Source: Parvularcula oceani (lineage in GTDB: Bacteria > Pseudomonadota > Alphaproteobacteria > Caulobacterales > Parvularculaceae). From it: a DNA stretch of 64,000 nucleotides. Numbering within the stretch: position 1 is the stretch's first letter; each line of letters opens with the position of its first letter. Below, piece by piece: positions 27,925 to 36,691 of the stretch. Location: positions 434,001-498,000 of the forward strand of contig NZ_JPHU01000001.1 in NCBI RefSeq assembly GCF_000733125.1. Direction: 5' to 3'. The translations under genes and the position numbers were made by a program. Under the pieces are notes generated by a model. It saw only the letters and a program-made list of their open reading frames with translations. It searched no databases and was not told the DNA's origin.

Positions 27925-29298
27925 CTAGAAGTATTCGAAGCCGACCCGGAACAGCTTCTGAACCTGAGGCACGTTTTCGCGCAGCGCCAAGAGGACGACC
28001 CGGTCGCCCGCCTGCACGATGGTGGACTGATCGGGCAGGATGACCTCGCTATTGCGCAGGATGGCGCCGATCACGATGCCGCTCGGCAGATGCGCCTCGC
28101 CGAGCGGCGTGCCGACGAGATTGGAGGTCTTGAGCGCGATGGCGTCGATCAGTTCGGCCTGGCCGTCGAGGATCGAATAGACCGCCTTGATCCGCCCGCG
28201 CCGCACATGCTGCAGGATGGTGGAGATCGTCGTCGCCCGCGGGTCGATATAGCGGTCGATGCCGACGGACTGGCTGAGCGGGCCGTATTCTGGCTCGTTG
28301 ATCAGGACATTGGCCCGCCGCGCCCCCTCCCGCTTGGCGATCACGCCGGACAGGACGTTCACCTGATCGCTGTCGGTCAGCGCGACGAGCGCCTCTGCGT
28401 TGGCGACGCCGGCTTCGCGCAGGACCTCGCGGTCGAGGCCCGACCCCTGAAGCACGATCGTCTTTTCGAGGCGCTCGGCGATCCAGGCGGCCCGGTCCTC
28501 GTCCTTTTCGATGAGGCGGATCTTGGACTGGCCGCGCGCCTCGAGCTCGGTGGCGAGATCGTAGCCGATATTGCCGCCGCCCACGATGATCACGCGGCGC
28601 GCGCGCGGCTGCGGCTCGCCGAGGATTTCGAGCGCCCGCTCCACCCGGTCCCGGTCGCAGACGAAATAGACCTCGTCGCCCGCCTGAAGCTGATCTGTGG
28701 CATTGGCGCGGAACAGCGTGTCTCCCCTGTGGACGCCCACGATGGTGATCTGCAGGTCGGGAAACAGCTCGCGCACCTGGCGCAGCGGGGTCTCGAGGAT
28801 CGGGCAGTCCTCGCGCAGGCGCACGCCGACGGCCCAGATCCGGTCCTCGGCGAAGACCTTCACCTCGAATGCGGCGGGGGTCGTCAGGCGCTGCAGCACG
28901 CTCTGCGCCACCTCGCGCTCGGGAGAGATGATGACGTCGATCGGAATGTTGTTCTGGCTGAAGACGTCGGCGTAGCGGCTTTCAAGATAGCTCTTCGCCC
29001 GGATCCTCGCGATCTTGGTCGGGATGTTGAAGATCGAATGCGCGATCTGGCAGCTGACGATGTTCACCTCGTCCGAATGGGTGACCGCGATCACCATATC
29101 GGCCTCGCGCGCGCCTGCCTCGACCAGCACGTCCGGATAGGAGCCGGAACCGACCACGCCGCGCACGTCGAGGCGCTCGGTCAGGCTGCGGATCAGGTCG
29201 GGGTTGCGGTCGATGACCGTGACGCTCGCCTTCTCCCGCGCCAGCCGCGCCGCGATACCGTGTCCGACGCGTCCCGCGCCGCAGACGATCGCCCTCAT
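27925..29298 (-). CDS. trkA: Trk potassium uptake regulator TrkA
   Basis: 457 residues with two tandem RCK (KTN) units. Rossmann-type nucleotide motifs begin each half: MRAIVCGAGRVGHGIAARLA at residue 1 and RRVIIVGGGNIGYDLATELE at about 230. Each is followed by a TrkA-C domain, the second ending the protein (VVLLALRENVPQVQKLF). It is a cytoplasmic ring that gates TrkH in response to NAD(H) or ATP. The gene leads trkH-hfq-hflX, an order found widely in alphaproteobacteria next to the ntr genes. Confidence 0.95.
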   Translation of the reverse strand: MRAIVCGAGRVGHGIAARLAREKASVTVIDRNPDLIRSLTERLDVRGVVGSGSYPDVLVEAGAREADMVIAVTHSDEVNIVSCQIAHSIFNIPTKIARIRAKSYLESRYADVFSQNNIPIDVIISPEREVAQSVLQRLTTPAAFEVKVFAEDRIWAVGVRLREDCPILETPLRQVRELFPDLQITIVGVHRGDTLFRANATDQLQAGDEVYFVCDRDRVERALEILGEPQPRARRVIIVGGGNIGYDLATELEARGQSKIRLIEKDEDRAAWIAERLEKTIVLQGSGLDREVLREAGVANAEALVALTDSDQVNVLSGVIAKREGARRANVLINEPEYGPLSQSVGIDRYIDPRATTISTILQHVRRGRIKAVYSILDGQAELIDAIALKTSNLVGTPLGEAHLPSGIVIGAILRNSEVILPDQSTIVQAGDRVVLLALRENVPQVQKLFRVGFEYF

Positions 29299-29433
29299 GC
29301 CCGATGCCTCGCTTGCTTTGACCCGCTTTGTGGACCCAGACCGGGGTCTTTGTCACGCGCGGCGTCGGCAGGGCTGGCCGCGAGGCGGAGGCGCGCCCAG
29401 ATCGAAGGCGGAGGGCCATGCGGGAAAGTGCGA

Positions 29434-29931
29434 ATGGATCAGGTGATCGGCTTTGGCGGCGGTTGCCACTGGTGCACCGAAGCGGTCTTCCAGTCCCTGC
29501 GCGGCGTGACGATCGTCGAGCAGGGCTTTATCGGGGCGGACCCGCCCGAGGACGCCCTTTCGGAAGCGGTGCGCCTGCATTTCGACCCTGCGCAGATCCC
29601 CCTGCCCGTGCTGATCGAGATCCACCTGCGCACCCATGCCAGCGCGTCGGATCACAGCATGCGCGGCAAGTATCGCAGCGCCGTCTACACGCTCGGCGCC
29701 ATACAGCGGCAGGACGCGGAGCGCGCGCTGGCCGCCTTCGAGGAGGAGACCGGGACCGCGCCGGTCACCCGCATCCTGCGCCTGCGCCGGTTCAGGCTCT
29801 CGCCGCCGCGCTATCGCGACTATTACCGCAGCCGGCCCGATGCGCCCTTCTGCCGGACCCATATCGACCCAAAGCTCGGCAAGCTGCGGCGCACATACGC
29901 TGCCTTCCTGCGCCCCGAAGCGGAAGGATGA
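29434..29931 (+). CDS. MsrA-like peptide-methionine (S)-S-oxide reductase, divergent
   Basis: 165 residues from ATG 29434. The N-terminal IGFGGGCHWCTEAVFQSL matches the active site of MsrA (usually GCFWC), with His replacing the usual Phe and with the catalytic Cys kept. The C-terminal PFCRTHIDPKLGKL holds a likely resolving Cys. The middle is shortened: the GY.GG and TGHAE segments of standard MsrA are missing, giving a protein roughly 10-15 residues shorter. It probably reduces methionine-S-sulfoxide in the cytoplasm, but the changed core leaves substrate and activity open. It is divergent from trkA and convergent with a LysM gene. Confidence 0.78.
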   Translation: MDQVIGFGGGCHWCTEAVFQSLRGVTIVEQGFIGADPPEDALSEAVRLHFDPAQIPLPVLIEIHLRTHASASDHSMRGKYRSAVYTLGAIQRQDAERALAAFEEETGTAPVTRILRLRRFRLSPPRYRDYYRSRPDAPFCRTHIDPKLGKLRRTYAAFLRPEAEG

Positions 29932-30894
29932 TCATTCCTCCTCGCCCGGCACGCGGAAGACCTGGCCGGGATAGATGAGGTCCGGGTCGCGGATCTGATC
30001 GGCATTGGCTTCGAAGATCACGGTGAATTGCCGTCCCTCGCCATAGACCGAGCGGGAGATCACCCACAGCGAATTGCCCGGCTGGACCACCACGCCCCCA
30101 TCGGTGCGCTGGACCACCTCGTCATAGGCGGCCCGCTCGAAGGGCACCTCGACGACATATTCGGGTTCTCCGTCAGGGCCGACCTGCACGGCCCTCAAGG
30201 TATAGAGGCCGGGCGCCACCTGGGCGGACAGCTCCCAGCGCCCCTCCCCGTCCGCGGTGACGGGCTGGGACAGGGCGATGCCGTCCAGGAGCACCTGCAC
30301 CATGCTGTCGGGGCTCGCCCGGCCCGAGAACAGCACGTTGCCGGCAGTGTCGTAGTCGATGGCCTCGATCGCCAGCGGTCCGAGATTGCGCGGGCTGTCG
30401 GTCGTCCGCTGGAGGATCTCGGTCGCCCCGCCCGGCGTCGTGCGCAGGACGAGCGGAGAGTCGGTCTCGGTTTCCGGCACGTAGATGACCACGGCCTCCT
30501 CGCTCGACACCGCCTCGCCCTCGGCGTCTATGGGCGTCTGGCGCAGGGTCAGCTCGACCGGGCCCGCCTCGAGCGGCGTTTCGGTGTTGATCGCCCAGGC
30601 GCCGTCGGGGCCGATGGTGGTTTCGGCGAGCACCTCGCCGCTCGACAGGAGCGAGACGGTGGCGCCGGGCTCGCCCGTGCCGGCCACGACGGCATAGCCG
30701 GAGCGGGCGACGCGGACGATGTCGAAGCGGGGCAGCACCATGCCCGGCTCCGTCGCCTCGGTCCGGGCTTCGGCCGGCGCCTGCCGCTCTGCGACCGGTG
30801 CCTCTGCGGGTTCCGAGCCTCCGAAATGGGAAAGGCCGAACCAGGTCGCCGCCGCGAGTATCACGAGGACGAGAACAATTAAGGCGGCGCGCAT
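29932..30894 (-). CDS. LysM domain protein with Ig-like repeats, membrane-anchored
   Basis: 320 residues. One N-terminal membrane segment (ALIVLVLVILAAATWFGLSH) anchors it or acts as an uncleaved signal. After an Ala/Glu/Pro-rich linker come beta-rich Ig-like repeats (GYAVVAGTGEPGATVSLLSS; NVLFSGRASPDSMVQVLLDG). The last ~50 residues are a LysM domain (VVVQPGNSLWVISRSVYGEG to the YPGQVFRVP end), which binds peptidoglycan glycan strands. It is likely a periplasmic cell-wall-associated structural protein. AAAGG lies six bases before the ATG. It converges with the msrA-like gene. Confidence 0.85.
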   Translation of the reverse strand: MRAALIVLVLVILAAATWFGLSHFGGSEPAEAPVAERQAPAEARTEATEPGMVLPRFDIVRVARSGYAVVAGTGEPGATVSLLSSGEVLAETTIGPDGAWAINTETPLEAGPVELTLRQTPIDAEGEAVSSEEAVVIYVPETETDSPLVLRTTPGGATEILQRTTDSPRNLGPLAIEAIDYDTAGNVLFSGRASPDSMVQVLLDGIALSQPVTADGEGRWELSAQVAPGLYTLRAVQVGPDGEPEYVVEVPFERAAYDEVVQRTDGGVVVQPGNSLWVISRSVYGEGRQFTVIFEANADQIRDPDLIYPGQVFRVPGEEE

Positions 30895-30934
30895 AGAGAC
30901 CTTTCACATCGTAGGCCCTATGTAGGCGGGCCGT

Positions 30935-30952
30935 GCGGCGTTCAGACGCCGC
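30935..30952. repeat. GC-rich inverted repeat between divergent genes
   Basis: GCGGCGT-tcag-ACGCCGC is a perfect 7-bp hairpin in the 82-base gap between the LysM gene and the LOG-type gene. It could be an operator, or a leader hairpin for the plus-strand transcript. No T-run follows. Confidence 0.4.
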
Positions 30953-30976
30953 CCCTACACTACCTAGGAGTCTCTC

Positions 30977-31540
30977 GTGAGCAAACTGAAGTCCCTCTGC
31001 GTCTACTGCGGTTCGCGCGTGGGTGATCGTCCCGTCTTCGCCGAGGCCGCCCGGACGCTGGGCGAGGCCATGGCGGAAAACGGCACCCGCCTCGTCTATG
31101 GGGGCGGCAAGCTCGGCCTGATGGGCGAAGTGGCCTCCGCCGTGCGCGACGCGGGCGGCGACGTCTTCGGCGTGATCCCGGGCTTCCTGGTCGAGATGGA
31201 AGGCATTCTCGACGGCGTGGACCACGAGGTCGTGGACACCATGCATACCCGCAAGATGATGATGTTCGAGGAATCGGACGCCTTCTGCACGATGCCCGGC
31301 GGGATCGGCACGCTGGAGGAGGTGATCGAGCTTCTCTCCTGGGCGCGGCTCGAGCTGCACAGGAAGCCGATCGTCATTCTGGACGTCGAAGGGTTCTGGA
31401 CCCCGCTGGTCGAACTGATCGGCCACGTGATCGACCGCGGCTTCGCGGCCGAGGAACTGCGCCACGACATCATCGTCGTGACCCGCCCGGAAGACGTCAT
31501 CCCGGCCATCGAGGAGCGCCTGTTCGACAACGTCATCTGA
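30977..31540 (+). CDS. LOG family phosphoribohydrolase (TIGR00730)
   Basis: 187 residues from GTG 30977, with AGGAG six bases upstream. The LOG (LONELY GUY) hallmarks are present: the Rossmann-like GSRVGDRP and YGGGKLGLMG loops, MHTRKMMMFE (the substrate-binding Arg-Lys pair), and PGGIGTLEEV with the catalytic Glu. The family releases a free base from nucleoside 5'-monophosphates (cytokinin ribotides in plants, probably AMP or related nucleotides in most bacteria). It is cytoplasmic. It is divergent from the LysM gene. Confidence 0.92.
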   Translation: MSKLKSLCVYCGSRVGDRPVFAEAARTLGEAMAENGTRLVYGGGKLGLMGEVASAVRDAGGDVFGVIPGFLVEMEGILDGVDHEVVDTMHTRKMMMFEESDAFCTMPGGIGTLEEVIELLSWARLELHRKPIVILDVEGFWTPLVELIGHVIDRGFAAEELRHDIIVVTRPEDVIPAIEERLFDNVI

Positions 31541-31552
31541 CGGCGCGGAGGC

Positions 31553-31568
31553 CGGGGCGCTAGCCCCG
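31553..31568. terminator. Possible terminator hairpin between convergent genes
   Basis: CGGGGC-gcta-GCCCCG is a perfect 6-bp GC stem just after the LOG gene and overlapping the stop codon of the convergent cation transporter gene. There is no T-run, so intrinsic termination is uncertain. Confidence 0.3.
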
Positions 31569-32495
31569 TGCCGTCCGCGCGTCGGTGCAGAAGGGCACGA
31601 CGCGCCCCTGCGGCACGGCATCGACCTGAATGGTCGAATGGGTGATGTCGTAGCGCTCTGCCAGCACCCGCTTGATCGTCATCAGCGTCTGTTGCGCGGC
31701 CCCCGCATTCTCCACCGTGACATGCATGGTGAGCTCGCGTTCCTTCGGCGTGACCATCCACAGCCTGAAATCGTGAATGTCGATCGCATGCGGGGCCGCC
31801 TCCAGCAGCGTGCTGCGCATCTCGGCCGTGTCGACCGTGCCGGGCGCGCCCTGCAGCAGCACATGCGCGGTCTCCCGCGTCAGCACCCATGCCGAGCGGG
31901 CGATGAGGGCGCAGACGATCAGGGTGACCAGCGGGTCGGCATAGAGCCATCCGGTCGTCCAGATCACGATGGCCGAAACGATCGCGGCGACGGAGCCGAG
32001 AATGTCTCCGATCACGTGCAGGATCGCGCCGCGCATGTTCACGTCGTGGCGGTCCCCGCCATGCAGGACGAAGAAGGCGGCGATATTGGCGAGGAGCCCG
32101 AGCACGGCGACGGTGAACATCGTCGCCGTCCCGATCTCCGGCGGCTCGGACAGGCGCTCGAAGGATTCGAGAATCAAGAACCCGATCAGCACGAAGAGCC
32201 CGAGCCCGTTGACGAAGGCGGCGAGGACCTGCGCCCGCTTATAGCCGAAGGGCAGCGCCGGCGTGACCGGCTTTCCTGCGAGCCAGCGCGCGCCGAGCGC
32301 CAGCCCGAGGGCGACGGCATCGGTCGCCATGTGGCCGGCATCGGCGATCAGGGCCAGCGAGCCCGAGACGATCCCGCCGACGATCTCGACCACCATGAAG
32401 CCCGCGATGACGAACAGCGCGATGCGCAAACGCCCGCTATCGCTCATTCCGTGATCATGGTCGTGATCGTGGTCATGTCCGTGCCCGGCGCTCAT
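31560..32495 (-). CDS. Cation diffusion facilitator (zinc/cobalt efflux, CzcD/ZitB type)
   Basis: 311 residues. The N-terminus is a His/Asp-rich metal-binding tract (alternating HD repeats in residues 4-14). Six membrane segments follow, with the CDF metal site ALIADAGHMATDA (HxxxD) in segment II and a matching ILHVIGDILGSV in segment V. The C-terminal ~90 residues form the cytoplasmic CDF dimer domain (HAIDIHDFRLWMV). It exports Zn2+ or related ions in exchange for protons. The ATG overlaps the stop of an upstream lipoprotein gene (ATGA), which indicates co-translation. Confidence 0.92.
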   Translation of the reverse strand: MSAGHGHDHDHDHDHGMSDSGRLRIALFVIAGFMVVEIVGGIVSGSLALIADAGHMATDAVALGLALGARWLAGKPVTPALPFGYKRAQVLAAFVNGLGLFVLIGFLILESFERLSEPPEIGTATMFTVAVLGLLANIAAFFVLHGGDRHDVNMRGAILHVIGDILGSVAAIVSAIVIWTTGWLYADPLVTLIVCALIARSAWVLTRETAHVLLQGAPGTVDTAEMRSTLLEAAPHAIDIHDFRLWMVTPKERELTMHVTVENAGAAQQTLMTIKRVLAERYDITHSTIQVDAVPQGRVVPFCTDARTARG

Positions 32496-32986
32496 GGCCT
32501 GCACCCCGCAATCCCGGCGACGGGGACGACCCGCGACCAGCCATCGGCGCCCTGCACCCGCAAGACCGCTTCCTCGACATAGTTTCCGGCGGGGAAGGGC
32601 TGGCCCCATTGCCCGCGCATGGTGACCCGCACGGCGCCGCTCTGCGTCTGCCCCTCGAAATGCTGCACAGAGGGAATGCCCAGCCGCGCTTCGCCGCCGC
32701 GGCCGACGAGGTTGAGCTGCGTCCTCTGCCCCTCGATGACCATGCTGGCCATGCCGTCATCCACCGAGCGGAAGATCGGAACGGGACTGGCCCCCGACAG
32801 CGTCCACAGGATCGTGCCGCAGCGGCCGGGCGGGATCGCGTAGTCGTCGAGCGCATCGGGGTCCGGCGCCTCGCTCCGCGCGAGAAGGGGCGCGCCGCCG
32901 CCGCGGCCGCTCGTGTCCTGCGTGCTGGCGCAGGCGCCGAGCGAGGCGAAAAGAAGCACGAAGAGGCCGGCTGCGCGGTGGGTCAT
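32492..32986 (-). CDS. Small putative lipoprotein at the end of the T2SS cluster
   Basis: 164 residues with a lipoprotein signal (SLGAC lipobox, lipidated Cys at about residue 19). The mature part, about 145 residues, is beta-rich with Cys at the DYAIPPGRCGTILW stretch and near the end (GIAGCRP), which could form a disulfide. I do not recognise a family. It lies 58 bases downstream of gspM and overlaps the cation transporter gene by four bases. It is too short and unlike GspN; a pilotin-like or simply unrelated envelope role is equally possible. Confidence 0.7.
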   Translation of the reverse strand: MTHRAAGLFVLLFASLGACASTQDTSGRGGGAPLLARSEAPDPDALDDYAIPPGRCGTILWTLSGASPVPIFRSVDDGMASMVIEGQRTQLNLVGRGGEARLGIPSVQHFEGQTQSGAVRVTMRGQWGQPFPAGNYVEEAVLRVQGADGWSRVVPVAGIAGCRP

Positions 32987-33044
32987 GCGGCCACGCTACG
33001 CCGAGCCGCCTCGCCGCCCAAGACCCTCGGCCACAGGTCGGCGG

Positions 33045-33509
33045 TCATCCTTGGCGCACCAGTGTGAGCCTGGCGGTGATCTCGCCGCCCTCGCCGACCT
33101 CGCGCACCGTGCCTTCGCGAACCACGATGCCGTGACGCCGCGACAGCTCGCCGAGCCAGCTATAGAGCGTGTCGGCGGCGGTGCTGGCCACGGTCAGGTC
33201 GATCGCATTCTCCTGGATGTCGTAGCGGTCGATGGTCAGCCCCGCCTGCGCGGCCGTCTGCGAGAGGACCGAGCGCAGCGGCTCGGCCGAGCCCGGGGTC
33301 TCCGTCCGCGGCGTCGCGGCGGCGCGCTGGACGAGAGCATAGGTCTGCGCCGCCTCGGCATAGCTCGCCTTCGCCGCGTCGCGCGCGGCGAGGATCGGGC
33401 CGAAGACGGCGAACCACAGGATCAGCACGCCGAGCAGCGCGGCGGCGAGCAGCACCAGGAGCCGCTCGCGCGGGGACAGGCGGGCATAGGCGTCGGTCAC
33501 GGCGCTCAC
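33045..33509 (-). CDS. gspM: Type II secretion system protein GspM
   Basis: 154 residues, typical for GspM. There is a short cytoplasmic N-terminus, one membrane segment (LLVLLAAALLGVLILWFAVF) at about residues 17-36, then a periplasmic coiled/ferredoxin-like domain (ASYAEAAQTYALVQRAA...). It is part of the inner-membrane platform and pairs with GspL. Its start overlaps the gspL stop by four bases, and it is the last gsp gene in the operon. Confidence 0.88.
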   Translation of the reverse strand: MSAVTDAYARLSPRERLLVLLAAALLGVLILWFAVFGPILAARDAAKASYAEAAQTYALVQRAAATPRTETPGSAEPLRSVLSQTAAQAGLTIDRYDIQENAIDLTVASTAADTLYSWLGELSRRHGIVVREGTVREVGEGGEITARLTLVRQG

Positions 33510-34681
33510 GAGCGGGCCTCCAGTGTCAGCCGGTCGACATAGGCGCCGTTCTCGAGGCGCGGGTTCTGACCCTCCTGCGCGCGCACCCCGCGCGCGCTCA
33601 GCGCCCGGGTCAGCCGTTCGAGCTCGGAGAAGCCGTCATACCGGACATCGGCCACCAGACGGCCCTCCGCGGTATAGGTCAGGCCGGACAGCTCCACGCT
33701 GCCGGCCTCCTCGAGCGCTTCGGCGAGCGCGGCGGAGAGGCCGAGGAACTGCGAGCCGCCGGGGCCAGTGGCCGCCCGCTGCTGGGCCTGACGCCGCAGA
33801 TCCACGATGCGGGCATCGGGAAAGGCTTGCGTGAAGGTCGCCTCCGCCTCGGCCCGCAGCGCATCCGCCGCGCCGCCATGCCGCGCGCCCTGGACGAAGA
33901 TGCCGGCGAACCACACGGCGAGACAGGCGGCCATGAGCCCGCCCGCGAGGCGCCAATTGCGCAGGGCGCCGCCGATATCGCGCCTCTTGGCGAAGCGGCC
34001 GCGGCGGAAGGACGGCGGCCGCATCCGGCCGAGCCCCGCGAGATAGAAGGCGCTGAGCGCCCGCTCATCGGCGAGGACGAGGCTCTCGCTGCCGATCGTC
34101 TCGCCCGAAGGGCCGATCCGCACCGACAGGAGCGAAGCCCCCTGCCCGAGCCGCTCGATCAGCGGGCGGGCGAAGCTCTCCGACGCGGTGAAGCCGCCGC
34201 CCGGCAGCATGGCGACGATGCGCCCGCGCTCTCGCAGCACCACGCCGTCATAGCCGTCTGCCGAAAGCGCGGCATGGTCGCAGGAGACGGTGTCGGGATC
34301 GAGCCCCGCCTCGGACAGCGCCGCCATCCATTCCTCGAACCAGCTCCGCGGCACGGCACTCACCCTGCGGGCGCCCTCGGCATCCGGCTCCCCATAGGCG
34401 ATGTGGAAGTCCTCGGCCGGCTCGGCGAGCACATCCTCCATGGCGAGGCGGGCCGCGTTCTCCATCGCGCGGTCGCCCTTGACCGGCAGGCGCAGCACGC
34501 GGGTCGCCACCCGGTCGCCGGGCAGGATCACGGCGAGCCGCTCATGGGCGGGCAGCGGGTCGGGGAGTGCGAAGAGGTTCGGCGCGATGCCGGCCGCCCC
34601 GAGTTGCGTGCCCTCGCCCACGGCCCAGCGGACGGGCTCATCGGGCGAGGCGCCCGTCAGCAGAACGAGAGCGACGGTCAC
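33506..34681 (-). CDS. gspL: Type II secretion system protein GspL
   Basis: 391 residues from GTG 34681, which overlaps the gspK stop (GTGA). The N-terminal ~240 residues form the actin-like cytoplasmic domain that contacts GspE (VILPGDRVATRVLRLPVKGD; SCDHAALSADGYDG). One membrane segment lies at about residues 248-266 (GGLMAACLAVWFAGIFVQG), then the ferredoxin-like periplasmic domain that contacts GspM. GspL links the ATPase to the inner-membrane platform. Confidence 0.9.
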   Translation of the reverse strand: MTVALVLLTGASPDEPVRWAVGEGTQLGAAGIAPNLFALPDPLPAHERLAVILPGDRVATRVLRLPVKGDRAMENAARLAMEDVLAEPAEDFHIAYGEPDAEGARRVSAVPRSWFEEWMAALSEAGLDPDTVSCDHAALSADGYDGVVLRERGRIVAMLPGGGFTASESFARPLIERLGQGASLLSVRIGPSGETIGSESLVLADERALSAFYLAGLGRMRPPSFRRGRFAKRRDIGGALRNWRLAGGLMAACLAVWFAGIFVQGARHGGAADALRAEAEATFTQAFPDARIVDLRRQAQQRAATGPGGSQFLGLSAALAEALEEAGSVELSGLTYTAEGRLVADVRYDGFSELERLTRALSARGVRAQEGQNPRLENGAYVDRLTLEARS

Positions 34682-35661
34682 GGCGCGCCTCCGAAGCGGC
34701 GGGCGATGGGACGGGCGGTGCCGCCGTCGATGTAGAACAGCGTCGTCATACTCAACTCCTGTCCTCCCTCTACGGCGCTCGCCGTCAGGGAGACCAGCGA
34801 AGATTTGGTCGAAAGTCCGGCCAGCGCCTCGTCGGGAAGAGAGGCGTTCGCCAGCGCGCCCTGCGACAGGAAGGCCTCGACCGTGCCGTAGCCGCCGGGC
34901 GGCGGGTTCGCGACCAGCCGCTCCACCTCTCCCATCGGCACCTGGCGGTCCAGAAGGGCATGCAGGACGGGCGCGTCCTGGGGGGCAAGCATGTTCACAT
35001 TGAGGCGGGCCGGCCCGGTCCGCGGCAGGGCGCAAAGATGCGGGCCGAGCGCCGCGTAGAGTTCCGCGCTCCACCCCCGGATCGCCCGCAGCTCGGAGAC
35101 ATCCGAGAGCAGCGTCCCCGCCGTCCTGTAGGGCGGAGTGCCGCGCGAATAGTCATAGTCCTCGCTGCCCCCTGGGTTCGGCGCATCGTCGCTGTCGGCG
35201 AAATCGGCGACGGCCTCGGCGAGGAGCGTGCCCTGGGGCCGGTTCCCGCCCATCGATTCGATGAGATCCCCGAAGCGCGCCACCCCCGCCTCGTTCGTGA
35301 CATAGGCGCCGGGGGGCCCGTCCACGAGATCGTTGAGGTTGAAGCAGGCCGAGCGGTCCTCGAACCGCCCCTCGATCGTCGCGCCCGGCAGGGACAGCGT
35401 CACGGGCGCGGCGAAGAGCGGGTCGCCGAGCGTCTGCTGCGCGGCCTCGTCCTGAAGCGCCTGCTCCAGGACGAGAGCCCCCGCCTGCTCGGCGCCGAGG
35501 AGCGCCCAGACGGCGCGGTCGCGGGCCTGCGCCGCGCCGGTCCGCGCGACCGAGCGGGTCATCACCTCCGTCGTCGCCACCGCCACCACGGCAAGGTTGG
35601 CAAGGAGCAGGAGGACGACGAGGAGGGCTATGCCCCGCTCTTCCTCGCGGGCGACTCTCAT
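34678..35661 (-). CDS. gspK: Type II secretion system minor pseudopilin GspK
   Basis: 327 residues, the large minor pseudopilin expected here. The N-terminus has the prepilin-like cleavage site and helix (RGIALLVVLLLLANLAVVAV); as is normal for GspK, there is no Glu at +5. The large globular domain has the helix-hairpin part (FNLNDLVDG, GWSAELYAALGPHLCALP). GspK caps the pseudopilus tip with GspI and GspJ and starts assembly. Its start overlaps the gspJ stop by four bases. Confidence 0.9.
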   Translation of the reverse strand: MRVAREEERGIALLVVLLLLANLAVVAVATTEVMTRSVARTGAAQARDRAVWALLGAEQAGALVLEQALQDEAAQQTLGDPLFAAPVTLSLPGATIEGRFEDRSACFNLNDLVDGPPGAYVTNEAGVARFGDLIESMGGNRPQGTLLAEAVADFADSDDAPNPGGSEDYDYSRGTPPYRTAGTLLSDVSELRAIRGWSAELYAALGPHLCALPRTGPARLNVNMLAPQDAPVLHALLDRQVPMGEVERLVANPPPGGYGTVEAFLSQGALANASLPDEALAGLSTKSSLVSLTASAVEGGQELSMTTLFYIDGGTARPIARRFGGAP

Positions 35662-36269
35662 GACCGGGGCCCCGCGAGGAAATCCTGGCGCAGCGGACCG
35701 AAGCGCGGATGGATCATTTCGAGGCGCACGGCGCGGGGGCCGGGCTGGCCGGAGGGTGCCGAAAAGCCGGGCCGCCAGCTATCGCCGTCGAAGAAGCGCA
35801 TATCCGCCGCCTCGACCCCCGCCAGCAGCACCTGTTCGGTGCGCGGCGTCGCCTCGACCGCGTCGAGAAAGGGGCGGCTGCGCCGGATGAGCGACCCCTC
35901 GCGAAGAACGTATTCCACGCGCTGCAACTCGGCGCGGGGACGGGCCGCGCCCGGATTGCTCCACCCGCTCCGCGTCAGCGCCATCAGCACGGTTTCATCG
36001 TCCGCCCCCTCCAATATGGCCGTTCCGCCGACGAAGGAGGCTCTCGCTTCGCCGCTTTCCTGCACCGGGCGCGGCACGAGCTGGGCGAGGTCGGAGCGGA
36101 TCAGCGCCCGCGCCCGCTCGAGCCGCATGGTCTCGTCCGTCGCCTCCTCGAGCTGCGCGCGGCTGCCGATCGCAAGGCTGAAGACGGCGATGCTCGCCGC
36201 GCTGACCAGCGCGAAGATGCCGAGCGCGACGAGAAGCTCGACCAGGGTGAGGCCGCGCTGCGCGTTCAT
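35658..36269 (-). CDS. gspJ: Type II secretion system minor pseudopilin GspJ
   Basis: 203 residues. The prepilin peptidase site and methylated N-terminus are RGLTLVELLVALGIF (Gly|Leu cut, Glu at +5), followed by a hydrophobic helix and a beta-rich domain that ends in FDGDSWRPGFSAP-type sequence typical of GspJ. It forms the tip complex with GspI and GspK. The start overlaps the gspI stop by four bases. Confidence 0.9.
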   Translation of the reverse strand: MNAQRGLTLVELLVALGIFALVSAASIAVFSLAIGSRAQLEEATDETMRLERARALIRSDLAQLVPRPVQESGEARASFVGGTAILEGADDETVLMALTRSGWSNPGAARPRAELQRVEYVLREGSLIRRSRPFLDAVEATPRTEQVLLAGVEAADMRFFDGDSWRPGFSAPSGQPGPRAVRLEMIHPRFGPLRQDFLAGPRS

Positions 36270-36691
36270 TGCGTGACCTCGCTCAGCGTCGGGCCACCCT
36301 CTTCGCTCAGAGGCTGCTCGTCCTCGATGCGGCGCAGCGTGCTCAGCTGCGCGACCTCCTGCCCGCTATCGGCACGGCGCACCGCGACCGAGACGATCTC
36401 GGCGCGCGGCAGGGGCGCGGGGTCGCGGTTCGCCTGCCATTCATAGACGGTGCCGCCGATCTCGGCCGTGCCGGACGGGCTGGGATCGTCGCCCTCGCCG
36501 ACCCCGAGCGCGATTTCCACCATCGCGTTCTCCGCGACGATGCGGGCGAGGGCATTGTCGCGCAGCGCCGCCGCATTGCGGGTCTGGGTCGACATCATGA
36601 TCAGGATCGCGCCGACCGCCGAGGCGAGAACGGCGAGCGCGACCAGCACCTCGATCAAGGTCAGGCCTGTCTGCGTGTCAGTCTTCGGCAC
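36266..36691 (-). CDS. gspI: Type II secretion system minor pseudopilin GspI
   Basis: 141 residues from GTG 36691, preferred because GGGAG lies seven bases upstream; ATG 36718 would add nine residues. The prepilin motif TGLTLIEVLVALAVLA has Glu at +5. The short globular domain with EWQANRDPAPLPRAEIVSVAV is typical of GspI. It is part of the pseudopilus tip complex. Depending on start, it overlaps the gspH stop by 14 bases or more. Confidence 0.88.
   Translation of the reverse strand: MPKTDTQTGLTLIEVLVALAVLASAVGAILIMMSTQTRNAAALRDNALARIVAENAMVEIALGVGEGDDPSPSGTAEIGGTVYEWQANRDPAPLPRAEIVSVAVRRADSGQEVAQLSTLRRIEDEQPLSEEGGPTLSEVTQ

Noticed and set aside
27238-29433. Long plus-strand frame running into the msrA-like gene
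   Set aside because: The part before 29434 is the mirror of trkH and trkA; only the last 165 codons are a real protein.
32492-32986. GspN or pilotin assignment for the lipoprotein after gspM
   Set aside because: It is too short for GspN and has no recognisable pilotin features; left as unknown.
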